64,000 nucleotides of DNA from Oscillospiraceae bacterium (GTDB taxonomy: Bacteria; Bacillota; Clostridia; Oscillospirales; Acutalibacteraceae), in NCBI GenBank assembly GCA_015066515.1, contig SVOH01000004.1, positions 1 to 64,000 of the forward strand. Reading direction: 5' to 3'. The notes under the pieces were generated by a model. That model had not been told where the DNA came from. It was given only the letters and a program-made list of their open reading frames with translations, and did not search any database. Within the stretch, counting starts at the first letter, position 1, and every line of letters begins with the position of its first letter. A program made the translations under genes and the position numbers. Positions 1 through 8,525 of the stretch are shown piece by piece.

Positions 1-174
1 AAATGAACGTAGACTGCCGTCAATTTTATTAAGCTTCGGTGAAGTTTTTATCCACTTGGCAAGAGCACTTATAAGCTTAAGACCCGCAATTAAAATAATT
101 ATTGCCCCAAGCAATTTAATGCCCCATGATGTTGCAAAACTCCACAAAAAGTCTAAAATTTTGTCAAAATTCAT
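1..174 (-). CDS. MscS-family mechanosensitive channel, N-terminal part only (runs off left edge)
   Basis: Reverse complement from ATG at 174 reads MNFDKILDFLWSFATSWGIKLLGAIIILIAGLKLISALAKWIKTSPKLNKIDGSLRSF; TM helix plus MscS-like 'K.D.SL.SF' segment; 58 codons only. Confidence 0.65.
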   Translation of the reverse strand, partial: MNFDKILDFLWSFATSWGIKLLGAIIILIAGLKLISALAKWIKTSPKLNKIDGSLRSF

Positions 175-313
175 AAAAAACACTCCTTTTATATTTATAA
201 TGTCATTATACACCCGCGATTTATTTTTGTAAATATTTTGTTGTGATTTATTACAGCAATTATTTTATATTTTTTACCGGGTGACAAATACTATGAAAAA
301 AGGAGTAGTATTT

Positions 314-1327
314 ATGTCAAAAAGAATTGGTAAAAGAACGATAATTTTAGAAAACAAACCGTATATAATCGGCTACGGTTCGATTGTGGGCAAAAAGGAA
401 TATGAAGGACCTTTGGGGCACGAATTTGACGCCCACGATGACGACAGCCGTTTTGGCGAAGACAGTTACGAAAAAGCTGAAAGCCTACTGCAAAAAATAG
501 CACTTGAAACCGCTATGAGAAAGGCAAATGTTAACGAAAATGATATAAATATGATTTTTGCAGGCGACCTTTTAAATCAGTGTATCGGATCGTATTTTGG
601 ACTAAGATCAAAAGGGATACCGCTTGTGGGTTTATATGGCGCATGTTCTACAATGACCTTGGGGCTTTCGCTCGCTTCAATTATGGTAGATAGCGGTGCA
701 GCAGATATTGCTGCAGCAGTTACCTCATCGCATTTTTGTTCGGCCGAGAGGCAATACCGCTTTCCGCTCGAGTATGGCGCGGTTCGTCCTCAAACAGCGC
801 AGTGGACAGTTACAGGCTCCGGCGCTACTGTTTTATCGAGAGAAAGGGTAGAAGGAAAACCGTATATAGACAAGGTATGCTTTGGCGAAATCGAGGATTT
901 GGGTGTTACCGACACCAATAATATGGGTGCCGCAATGGCCCCGTCTGCTGCTTCTACTATAAAACATTTTTTAGAAGATACAAATACCACTTTGCACGAT
1001 TATGATTTAGTAATTACGGGGGACTTAGGTAAAGTCGGGACAGATTTGCTTTACGAATTACTTGAGGGTGAGGGTATAGATATTCGCTGCCGTCACAGTG
1101 ATTGTGGACTTATAATTTTCGACCGTGACCGACAAGACGTTCATGCGGGTGGTTCGGGTTGCGGTTGTAGTGCTGCGGTGCTTAACTCTTTTGTAATGCA
1201 CCGTTTTGAGTCGGGAGATTTTAAAAATATTTTATTTATATCTACAGGTGCGCTTATGTCACCTACATCATCGCTTCAAGGCGAAACCATTCCGGGTATT
1301 TCTCATCTTATAAATATAAAAGTATAA
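314..1327 (+). CDS. spoVAD: Stage V sporulation protein AD (SpoVAD)
   Basis: Thiolase-fold-like SpoVAD sequence (ENKPYIIGYGSIVGKKEYEGPLG, GACSTMTLGLSLAS, SSHFCSAERQYRFPLEYG); RBS aaaggag before ATG 314, so the ORF-track start at 281 is probably too long. Confidence 0.93.
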   Translation: MSKRIGKRTIILENKPYIIGYGSIVGKKEYEGPLGHEFDAHDDDSRFGEDSYEKAESLLQKIALETAMRKANVNENDINMIFAGDLLNQCIGSYFGLRSKGIPLVGLYGACSTMTLGLSLASIMVDSGAADIAAAVTSSHFCSAERQYRFPLEYGAVRPQTAQWTVTGSGATVLSRERVEGKPYIDKVCFGEIEDLGVTDTNNMGAAMAPSAASTIKHFLEDTNTTLHDYDLVITGDLGKVGTDLLYELLEGEGIDIRCRHSDCGLIIFDRDRQDVHAGGSGCGCSAAVLNSFVMHRFESGDFKNILFISTGALMSPTSSLQGETIPGISHLINIKV

Positions 1328-1332
1328 AAAAT

Positions 1333-1370
1333 TCACCCTGCATTTTAGTGCAGGGTGATATTTTAATTTT
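1333..1370. terminator. Bidirectional intrinsic terminator between convergent genes
   Basis: TCACCCTGCA-TTTTAG-TGCAGGGTGA perfect 10-bp stem followed by T-rich tract. Confidence 0.8.
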
Positions 1371-2103
1371 TGTTTTTTAGTCCGTCTAAAATTGCTTGGG
1401 CTTGTGAGTAGTATTTATCAACATTCTTATCTTTTTCTATAGCGGCACCTTTTATTGTGCGACAAGATATTTGCAAATCCTTTGGTGTGTCGAAAAATCC
1501 GCTTTCGTCGACACAAAACTCATAAAAATCTTCTTCAAATTGTAGTGGTTCACCTTCAAAAAGCGAGATTTCTTTAGAAAGACTCATTAGGTATTCATAC
1601 GAATCCTTGTCGGTTATAAATAGCAAAGCGCTAGCTTCGGTTGCGAGCATTGACTGCACCTTTGAACGATTGGTGTAGCTGTAATCGCTTTTATCCTTTG
1701 GATTAATAGAGCAATTGACTACGTTAATATTAATCTCGCCATCACCGTTCAAATCGGGACAATGGGGGGTAAGATATTCTCCCATTTTTTGACAGTTTGG
1801 TTCGCCTGTTATTGTGTGAGTAAAAACAATTACCGTAGCGTCATACACAGTTTTGGTAGCGCATTGAACACATAATAGGGTAATCGCCACTATAATTATT
1901 GCAATAGCAGACAGCGCAAATTTGTCGTGATACCATATATTTTTAAGCTTTTCGCCAAATGTAAGCGGCACCGCAACTTCGCTTGGTTTAGGGCCCGCGT
2001 CTAATTCGCCGCTTTGCATTTTTTTAAGACGTAAAAATTCTTGTTGCGCATGTTTGCGTTGGCGAAGAGTATCGCTTTCTTTCTTTTGTGCCATTCTAAG
2101 CAC
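1363..2103 (-). CDS. Hypothetical membrane-anchored protein
   Basis: Long ORF with RBS-like sequence upstream; charged N-terminus then TM segment FALSAIAIIIVAITLLCVQCA; no family recognised. Confidence 0.75.
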   Translation of the reverse strand: MLRMAQKKESDTLRQRKHAQQEFLRLKKMQSGELDAGPKPSEVAVPLTFGEKLKNIWYHDKFALSAIAIIIVAITLLCVQCATKTVYDATVIVFTHTITGEPNCQKMGEYLTPHCPDLNGDGEININVVNCSINPKDKSDYSYTNRSKVQSMLATEASALLFITDKDSYEYLMSLSKEISLFEGEPLQFEEDFYEFCVDESGFFDTPKDLQISCRTIKGAAIEKDKNVDKYYSQAQAILDGLKNKN

Positions 2104-2256
2104 CTCCGTTTAAAATAGTATAACTTAACTTCCCCCAAAAGTAAAGAATGCAATTGTTATAAATTTGTAAATATTTGTTGCATATAAGTTTATCTTGTGT
2201 TATTATTTAAAATAGATTATTATGTGCATTTCAAAAATGCGAAACGGGGATTTTAA

Positions 2257-4557
2257 ATGAAAATTATGGCAAAAAAATCTGTTAGTGTAGTACTTGCTTT
2301 AGTGTTATGCTTGAGTTTGATTTTTGGTATAAAAGTACCTGCAAGTGCAGACAATGTTGACTATGTTTATTCAGGAGAATACATATATAACTGGGGTACA
2401 CGTGGCGAGACCGCAACCTTTCTTTCACAAAATGCAGAAAGCTTTTATGAGGATAATAATGTTACTTATGAATACCTTTCTTCACTTTCGGGTAGCAGTA
2501 GCGAAAGCGCTGTTCCGTCAAGTGCACTTTACAAGCAGTTGCATAACTTGATGGAATCTAATCAAGATTATGAAACATCATATAATGCCACTAAGGAATT
2601 GTTTAGATATACCGATTGTCAAAACAATGGTGGTAAAATTTCTTCTTTCTATTCAGGCAACGGAATTGGTCCTGGTTGGGATGGTTCGTGGAATCGTGAA
2701 CATACTTGGCCTAATAGTAAGGGTGACAAGGCAGGTAACGGTGAAAACGACCTTATGATGTTGCGTCCTACCTCTACAAGCGAAAATTCAAGCCGAGGCA
2801 ACAAGGCTTATGGCCAAAGTAGTAGTTATTATGATCCAAACAGTGAGTCAAACAGTAAATATGACCTTCGTGGTGACGTAGCAAGAATAGTACTTTATGT
2901 TTATGTTCGTTGGGAGTGCACAAATACAGGTTCGGGTTATAATCCAAATGGTATTTTTGGAACTGACGGCGTATTTGAAAGTAAGCAGGTTTTACTTGAT
3001 TGGATGGAAGCTGACCCCGTTGATACTTGGGAGCTTGGCCGTAATGATTCGGCAGAATCAATTCTAGGTACACGTAACGTGTTTGTTGATTACCCTGAAC
3101 TCGCATTTGTATTGTTTGATGAGGAGATTCCTGCAGATTATACAACACCATCAGGTAGCGCAGAGGGCAATAGCTACACACTTACTGCTCAGTCAAACAA
3201 CACAGCTTGGGGAACGGTTTCGGTAAGCGGTAAAACCGTAAACGCAACACCAAAAACCGGTTATGAAGTATCGGGCTATGAAATACTTAGCGGTACGGCT
3301 ACTGTTACACGTAACGGTAATGCTTTTTCAGTTGTATCGGAAAGTGACGTTAGTATTCAAATTAATTTTGCACCACGCTCACAAAAAACAGTTAAGTTTT
3401 CACAAGATGGTGTTATAAATTCGCAAACAGTCTACACCGGCGACCAAATTACATTACCTGCATATAGCGGAACAGTGCCTGAGGGCAACAGCTTTGTTGG
3501 TTGGGTGGAAAATGCGGTTGAAGAAACAACCGATATGCCAAGTTTTTATTCTGTGGGCAGTAAATATACAGTTACCAGTGACGTTACTCTTTATGCCTTG
3601 TTTTCTAAAAACGTAACCGATGGTGGCGCAAGTAGTAATGTTTTTGAAAAGTATAGCGGCACGCTGGTTGAGGGTGATTATGTTATCACATACTACAACA
3701 ATGATTTGGGTGCCATGAATACATCAAAAAATGGTGGTAAAAACCGATTGGATTATACCGTTGTAACCGATAACGACCGCACGATTACAGCAATCGATTC
3801 AAATATTGTTTGGCACATTGCTAAAACAGACGATGGTTATTGGACAATATATAATGCCACTGTTTCAAAATATGTTGCAAATAGCGGCACGGGAAACAAT
3901 GCAGTCTTGGTTGATGCTGTTGGTAATACAACAAAATGGACTGCAACTGGCAATGATACATACGAATTTCAAAGTTTAGGAAATAGTAGATATCTTAGAC
4001 GTAACGGCACATTTGGTTTTGCGACATATTCAAAATCAACTGGTGGCACATTAACGTTATACAAGCGTGTCTCGGGAACAATTTATTATTTTACATCAAC
4101 AACACAGTCAATTTGTACACACGAACATGCATACAAGGTAGAAGAAATCAAGGCTACCTGCACTCAGTCAGGCTTTACAGCAGGCGAATATTGTCCCGAT
4201 TGTGAAGAATATATAAGCGGTCACGAGGTAATTGAAGCGGCGCATAAGTATTCTTCAGAGTGTGATATATGCTGTGACATTTGTACCGAAGAACGCAACG
4301 TATACACCGTTCACACACTAGGTGAAGATTTTGTTTGTACTATTTGTGGCGAGGTTTTACGCGAGTATTCTGTGGCCGATGTAAATAATGATGGTAAAAT
4401 TAACAACCGCGATTACGTAATAATTATGCGGTATCTAAATGGTTGGAAGGTTGATATTGCTGTAAATGCGGCAGATGTTAACAGCGACGGTAGACTTGAC
4501 AATAAGGATATTGCAACTCTTATGCAGTATTTAAATGGTTGGAATATAATACTTTAG
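2257..4557 (+). CDS. Secreted endonuclease I family nuclease, multidomain, with C-terminal type I dockerin
   Basis: Signal peptide; endonuclease I motif NREHTWPNSKG...ENDLMMLRPTSTSENSSRGNKAYG...KYDLRGDVAR; InlB_B-like repeat; Cys-rich module; dockerin duplicates DVNNDGKINNRDYVIIMRYLNGW / DVNSDGRLDNKDIATLMQYLNGW. Confidence 0.9.
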   Translation: MKIMAKKSVSVVLALVLCLSLIFGIKVPASADNVDYVYSGEYIYNWGTRGETATFLSQNAESFYEDNNVTYEYLSSLSGSSSESAVPSSALYKQLHNLMESNQDYETSYNATKELFRYTDCQNNGGKISSFYSGNGIGPGWDGSWNREHTWPNSKGDKAGNGENDLMMLRPTSTSENSSRGNKAYGQSSSYYDPNSESNSKYDLRGDVARIVLYVYVRWECTNTGSGYNPNGIFGTDGVFESKQVLLDWMEADPVDTWELGRNDSAESILGTRNVFVDYPELAFVLFDEEIPADYTTPSGSAEGNSYTLTAQSNNTAWGTVSVSGKTVNATPKTGYEVSGYEILSGTATVTRNGNAFSVVSESDVSIQINFAPRSQKTVKFSQDGVINSQTVYTGDQITLPAYSGTVPEGNSFVGWVENAVEETTDMPSFYSVGSKYTVTSDVTLYALFSKNVTDGGASSNVFEKYSGTLVEGDYVITYYNNDLGAMNTSKNGGKNRLDYTVVTDNDRTITAIDSNIVWHIAKTDDGYWTIYNATVSKYVANSGTGNNAVLVDAVGNTTKWTATGNDTYEFQSLGNSRYLRRNGTFGFATYSKSTGGTLTLYKRVSGTIYYFTSTTQSICTHEHAYKVEEIKATCTQSGFTAGEYCPDCEEYISGHEVIEAAHKYSSECDICCDICTEERNVYTVHTLGEDFVCTICGEVLREYSVADVNNDGKINNRDYVIIMRYLNGWKVDIAVNAADVNSDGRLDNKDIATLMQYLNGWNIIL

Positions 4558-4575
4558 ATCAAAGGAAGATTATAT

Positions 4576-5997
4576 ATGAAAAGCATATCTAAACAAATTT
4601 TAAGTCTTATAGTATCTTTGGTTTTGATTTTGACAGCAATCTACGGCGTAAATGTACAGGTAAATGCTGCCACGGTTGATTACGCGTACGGCGAAGGAAG
4701 ATACATAAAAAACTGGGGTATACGTGAACAAACGGCAACCTTTTTATCACAAAATGCCGAAAGCTTTTATAGCAAAAATAACACTTCATACTCACAGCTT
4801 GCCGCTCTTGATGGAGGCAGTAATGTAAATGATATTCCATCAAGTGCACTGTATAAAGAATTGCAAAATTTAATGAAGAAAAATCATACTTTTGTAACCG
4901 ATTACGGTTATACTCGTTATAAATTTCAGTATACAGACTGTCAAAACAGCGGTAAAACAAGCAATAAAATTTCTTCATTTTATTCGGGAAAAGAAATCGG
5001 GCCTAATTGGGACAGCGGTAAAACTTGGAACCGTGAGCACGTATGGCCTAATAGTAAGGGCGAAGGCGATGGCGAAAACGATATTATGATGCTTCGTCCA
5101 ACCGCTACAAGTGAAAACGGTGCTCGTAGCAACAAAGCGTATGGTACTAACGGATTTTATGATCCTAATATGGAATCGGGCGGTAAGCACGATCTGCGTG
5201 GTGACGTGGCTCGTATTGCGCTTTATCAGTATGTTCGTTGGGGACAGATGCGTCTGTTTGGCACTTCTGGTGTAATAGAAAGTCAGGAGGTTTTAATTGA
5301 GTGGATGGAAGCCGACCCTGTTGACACCTGGGAACTTGGACGAAACGACTCGGTAGAGTCTATTACGGGTACCCGCAACGTGTTTGTCGACTATCCTGAA
5401 CTTGCATTTATTTTATTTGATGAGCAGGTGCCTGCTAATTATACAACACCGTCCGGCAACGCTAAAAATGGTGTAACAGCACAACCAACACCTGATAATA
5501 ATCAAAACAATACTCAAAACAATACACAGAGCAGTACACAGAACAATACTCAAACAACAAATCCAAGTACTTCTAATTGTAAACATACTACTGCATACAA
5601 TGTAGAACCCGAAGAACCAAGATGTGATATTGAGGGTTATACAGCAGGTAAATATTGTCCAAATTGTAAAAAGTATATAAGCGGGCGAGAGATGATAGAG
5701 CCAACGGGTCACACATATGCAGCAGATTGCGATAATGACTGTGATGTTTGTGGTAGCGAGAGAGAAATTTCAGCTGATGTAGAGCATGTTTTCGGCGAAG
5801 ATAACGTTTGTACAATTTGTGGCATCAAAAATAACGTTGACACAAACAACGAAATGACCAATACAACAGAGCCAAAATCAAACAGCATAGTATGGTGGTT
5901 TGTAGGTGGCGGTGTTACAGTTGTAGTAATAAGCGCTGTTCTTTTGGTTATATTCCGCAAAAAGATATGGCCCGAGAGTATAGAGACAAAAGAATAA
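4576..5997 (+). CDS. Secreted endonuclease I family nuclease with C-terminal TM anchor
   Basis: Signal peptide; NREHVWPNSKG...ENDIMMLRPTATSENGARSNKAYG...KHDLRGDVAR; N/T/Q linker; Cys-rich module; TM helix NSIVWWFVGGGVTVVVISAVLLVIFRKK. Confidence 0.9.
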   Translation: MKSISKQILSLIVSLVLILTAIYGVNVQVNAATVDYAYGEGRYIKNWGIREQTATFLSQNAESFYSKNNTSYSQLAALDGGSNVNDIPSSALYKELQNLMKKNHTFVTDYGYTRYKFQYTDCQNSGKTSNKISSFYSGKEIGPNWDSGKTWNREHVWPNSKGEGDGENDIMMLRPTATSENGARSNKAYGTNGFYDPNMESGGKHDLRGDVARIALYQYVRWGQMRLFGTSGVIESQEVLIEWMEADPVDTWELGRNDSVESITGTRNVFVDYPELAFILFDEQVPANYTTPSGNAKNGVTAQPTPDNNQNNTQNNTQSSTQNNTQTTNPSTSNCKHTTAYNVEPEEPRCDIEGYTAGKYCPNCKKYISGREMIEPTGHTYAADCDNDCDVCGSEREISADVEHVFGEDNVCTICGIKNNVDTNNEMTNTTEPKSNSIVWWFVGGGVTVVVISAVLLVIFRKKIWPESIETKE

Positions 5998-6000
5998 ATA

Positions 6001-6044
6001 AACACTCCGTAAACGAATAGACTTTGTTTACGGAGTGTTTTCTT
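6001..6044 (+). terminator. Intrinsic terminator after nuclease gene
   Basis: AACACTCCGTAAAC / GTTTACGGAGTGTT perfect 14-bp stem, followed by TTTTCTTATTTT. Confidence 0.85.
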
Positions 6045-6063
6045 ATTTTATAAGGTAATTCCA

Positions 6064-6138
6064 TGTTCGATTCCCATCAAAAAAATAGAAGTTATACCAA
6101 AAAGTATAACTTCTACCTTTGGAGCAGGTGATGGGAAT
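6064..6138. repeat. Copy A of a duplicated tRNA-Gly 3'-end/terminator unit
   Basis: TGTTCGATTCCCATCA-A(n)-TAGAAGTTATAC-loop-GTATAACTTCTA-...GGAGCAGGTGATGGGAAT; nearly identical to 6235-6310. Confidence 0.85.
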
Positions 6139-6234
6139 TTGCCGGCGCAACGCGCCTATCGCCTCGCTTGCGCTCGTTGCCACGTCGGCAAAAACAGTCC
6201 ACCGGACTGTTTTCTTCCGCTAATGCTCCCTCCT
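6139..6234. repeat. GC-rich structured spacer between the two tRNA-end copies
   Basis: Contains AAAACAGTCC-ACC-GGACTGTTTT perfect hairpin and TTGCCG...CGGCAA outer pairing in an otherwise AT-rich region. Confidence 0.6.
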
Positions 6235-6310
6235 TGTTCGATTCCCATCAAAAAAAATAGAAGTTATACCAAAAAAGTATAACTTCTACTTCTGGAGCAG
6301 GTGATGGGAA
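6235..6310. repeat. Copy B of the tRNA-end/terminator unit, contiguous with the intact tRNA
   Basis: Direct repeat of 6064-6138; hairpin TAGAAGTTATAC/GTATAACTTCTA with T-run on the minus strand would act as tRNA terminator. Confidence 0.85.
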
Positions 6311-6367
6311 TCGAACCCACATAGCCAGCTTGGAAGGCTGGAATTCTAGCCATTGAACTACACCTGC
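6293..6367 (-). tRNA. tRNA-Gly (anticodon TCC), CCA encoded
   Basis: Reverse complement GCAGGTGTAGTTCAATGGCTAGAATTCCAGCCTTCCAAGCTGGCTATGTGGGTTCGATTCCCATCACCTGCTCCA folds as cloverleaf; anticodon stem CCAGC-CTTCCAA-GCTGG. Confidence 0.96.
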
Positions 6368-6521
6368 GTGTATTGCGGGGTATATAATAACACAAATTAT
6401 TTGTTGAGTCAAGAGTTTTATTAAAAAATTTTTTAGCGCCCATTTATATATTTATTTATATCAATTGACTTTTGAGTATTTTGTTGATATAATATAATGA
6501 ATTAAAATACGATTACTATGT

Positions 6522-7411
6522 GTGGTGGATATTATGGTAACTAGTATGACAGGTTTTGGTCGCGGAAAGATGACCGAGCAGGATTTTAATATCACGGTTG
6601 AAATTAAATCTGTAAATCACAGGTATTTTGAATATAGCTCAAGAATGCCTCGTTCCCTTCAATTTTTAGATGACACCTTAAAAACACTTTGTCAGCAAAA
6701 GATTTCTCGCGGCAAGGTAGAGATTAACATTCAGTTTGAAGATACTTCTTCAAAATCTATTGAACTTGCGGTAAATACCGCATATGCCGATGCTTACATT
6801 GCGGCACTACATAGGTTTGCTAAGGATTATAAGCTTAAGGATGATATAAAAGCTTCTTCAATAGTGGGCAACAGTGAAATATTTACTGTACGTAAGCGAG
6901 ACATTGACGAAGAGCTTATAAAATCTGCTGTTGTTACGGCAACTACCGAAGCAATAAACAATTTTATTGCTGCAAGAGCTCTTGAGGGCGAACGACTTGT
7001 TGCTGATGTAAAAAGCAGAGCCGAATATATTCTTAATCAGGTAGATTTTATAGAAGAACGTTCACCACAAACGGTGCGAGAATATCGTGAAAAGATAGAG
7101 ACCCGTATGCGTGAGCTTATTGGCGACATTCAGATTGATGAGGCTCGACTAATTACCGAAACCGCAATTTTTGCCGACAAAATTGCTGTTGCAGAAGAAA
7201 CTGTAAGACTTCGCAGTCATATTGCTACCCTGTGTTCAATGCTAGACGAGGGTGGAGTTATTGGCAGAAAGCTTGATTTTGTTGTTCAAGAAATGAACCG
7301 TGAAACTACACTATTGGTTCAAAGTGTCAGGATATGGAAATTACAAGGGTTGTAGTTGACATCAAATCCGAGATTGAAAAAATTCGCGAACAAATTCAAA
7401 ATATAGAATAA
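6522..7411 (+). CDS. yicC: YicC/YloC-family endoribonuclease; C-terminus reached only through a -1 frameshift
   Basis: [10 protein letters not shown]...[12 protein letters not shown]; open frame ends at 7355, but the conserved tail [33 protein letters not shown] continues in the next frame to TAA 7409-7411. Confidence 0.85.
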
Positions 7412-7421
7412 GAGGGTATTT

Positions 7422-7691
7422 ATGCGACTTGTTAATATTGGTTTTGGCAATCTTGTAGCCGCTAACCGTATGGTATCTATTGTTAGTCCCGAATCTGCAC
7501 CGATTAAGCGTATTATTCAAGACGCAAAGGAGCGCGGCACACTTATTGATGCCACACACGGCAGAAGAACACGTGCGGTAATTATTACTGACAGTGATCA
7601 CATAATTTTGACCTATCTACAGGCCGAAACGGTAGCCCACCGTATAAGTGATGAAAATGCTGTTGATGATGAGGAGGATGAAGATGCGTAA
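7422..7691 (+). CDS. remA: RemA-like (DUF370) extracellular matrix regulatory protein
   Basis: [64 protein letters not shown]. Confidence 0.93.
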   Translation: MRLVNIGFGNLVAANRMVSIVSPESAPIKRIIQDAKERGTLIDATHGRRTRAVIITDSDHIILTYLQAETVAHRISDENAVDDEEDEDA

Positions 7692-8289
7692 AGGTAGAGT
7701 GTATATTATTTCGGGACCTTCCGGTTCGGGTAAAGATACAGTAATGAAAAAAATTTTTGAAAAATTACCCCAAATTGCATTTTCAATTTCTTCTATTACT
7801 AGACCAATGCGACCTGGTGAGGTAGAGGGTGAAAAGTATAACTTTATTTCACGTGAACGTTTTCTTGAAATGATTGCTAATGATGAGTTGCTTGAACATA
7901 ATATCTTTGTTGGTAATTATTACGGAACACCTAAAGCACCGGTTGTTGACTGTATAGAAAAAGGTCAGGATATATTGATAGAGGTTGACGTTAACGGTGC
8001 CGTACAAATACGTGAAAAAATGCCCGAGGTAGTAAGCATATTTATAATGCCACCGTCACTTGAAGTGCTTAAAAACCGTCTTACCGGGAGGGGTACAGAT
8101 AGTGCGGAGGTAATTGAAAAACGCTTAAATGAGGCGCTTCGTGAAATCGCAGGCGCTGTAGATTATGATTATATTGTTGTAAATGATGATCTTGATACTG
8201 CAGTAAACGATTTTGTTTCTATTGTATCGGTTGACAAGTTTAAAACCGATCGTAATATTCAGCTAATAAATAAAATTTTAAATAAGTGA
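7684..8289 (+). CDS. gmk: Guanylate kinase
   Basis: [45 protein letters not shown]; likely start ATG 7684 rather than 7648. Confidence 0.95.
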   Translation: MRKGRVYIISGPSGSGKDTVMKKIFEKLPQIAFSISSITRPMRPGEVEGEKYNFISRERFLEMIANDELLEHNIFVGNYYGTPKAPVVDCIEKGQDILIEVDVNGAVQIREKMPEVVSIFIMPPSLEVLKNRLTGRGTDSAEVIEKRLNEALREIAGAVDYDYIVVNDDLDTAVNDFVSIVSVDKFKTDRNIQLINKILNK

Positions 8290-8310
8290 TTTTGAAAGGA
8301 AATGAATACT

Positions 8311-8493
8311 ATGTTAAATCCCGCAATTGGAAAACTTATCGAAAATTATGAAAACCGTTATGGTCTTGTAACCGAGATTGCAAACTGCGCTCGTGAAATT
8401 TCTAGCGAGGCAGAAGCAAATGAGGAAATTTTACTTGAAAAGCCTGTTAGCATTGCGATAAATAAAATCGCAATGGATAAAAATCTTATCTAA
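8311..8493 (+). CDS. rpoZ: RNA polymerase omega subunit (start could be 8302)
   Basis: MLNPAIGKLIENYENRYGLVTEIANCAREI; KPVSIAINKIA; position between gmk and priA. Confidence 0.85.
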   Translation: MLNPAIGKLIENYENRYGLVTEIANCAREISSEAEANEEILLEKPVSIAINKIAMDKNLI

Positions 8494-8525
8494 TATAATT
8501 TTATACTTTAAAAGGGGGGTTCGGT

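Noticed and set aside
2774-3181. 135-aa minus-strand ORF inside the dockerin nuclease
   Set aside because: Fully antisense to a strongly supported CDS, with no recognisable motif or separate RBS context.
5501-5575. Possible CRISPR-like array
   Set aside because: The repeats are short, contiguous and protein-coding (N/T/Q linker) with no spacers. No CRISPR array was seen elsewhere in the window by reading.
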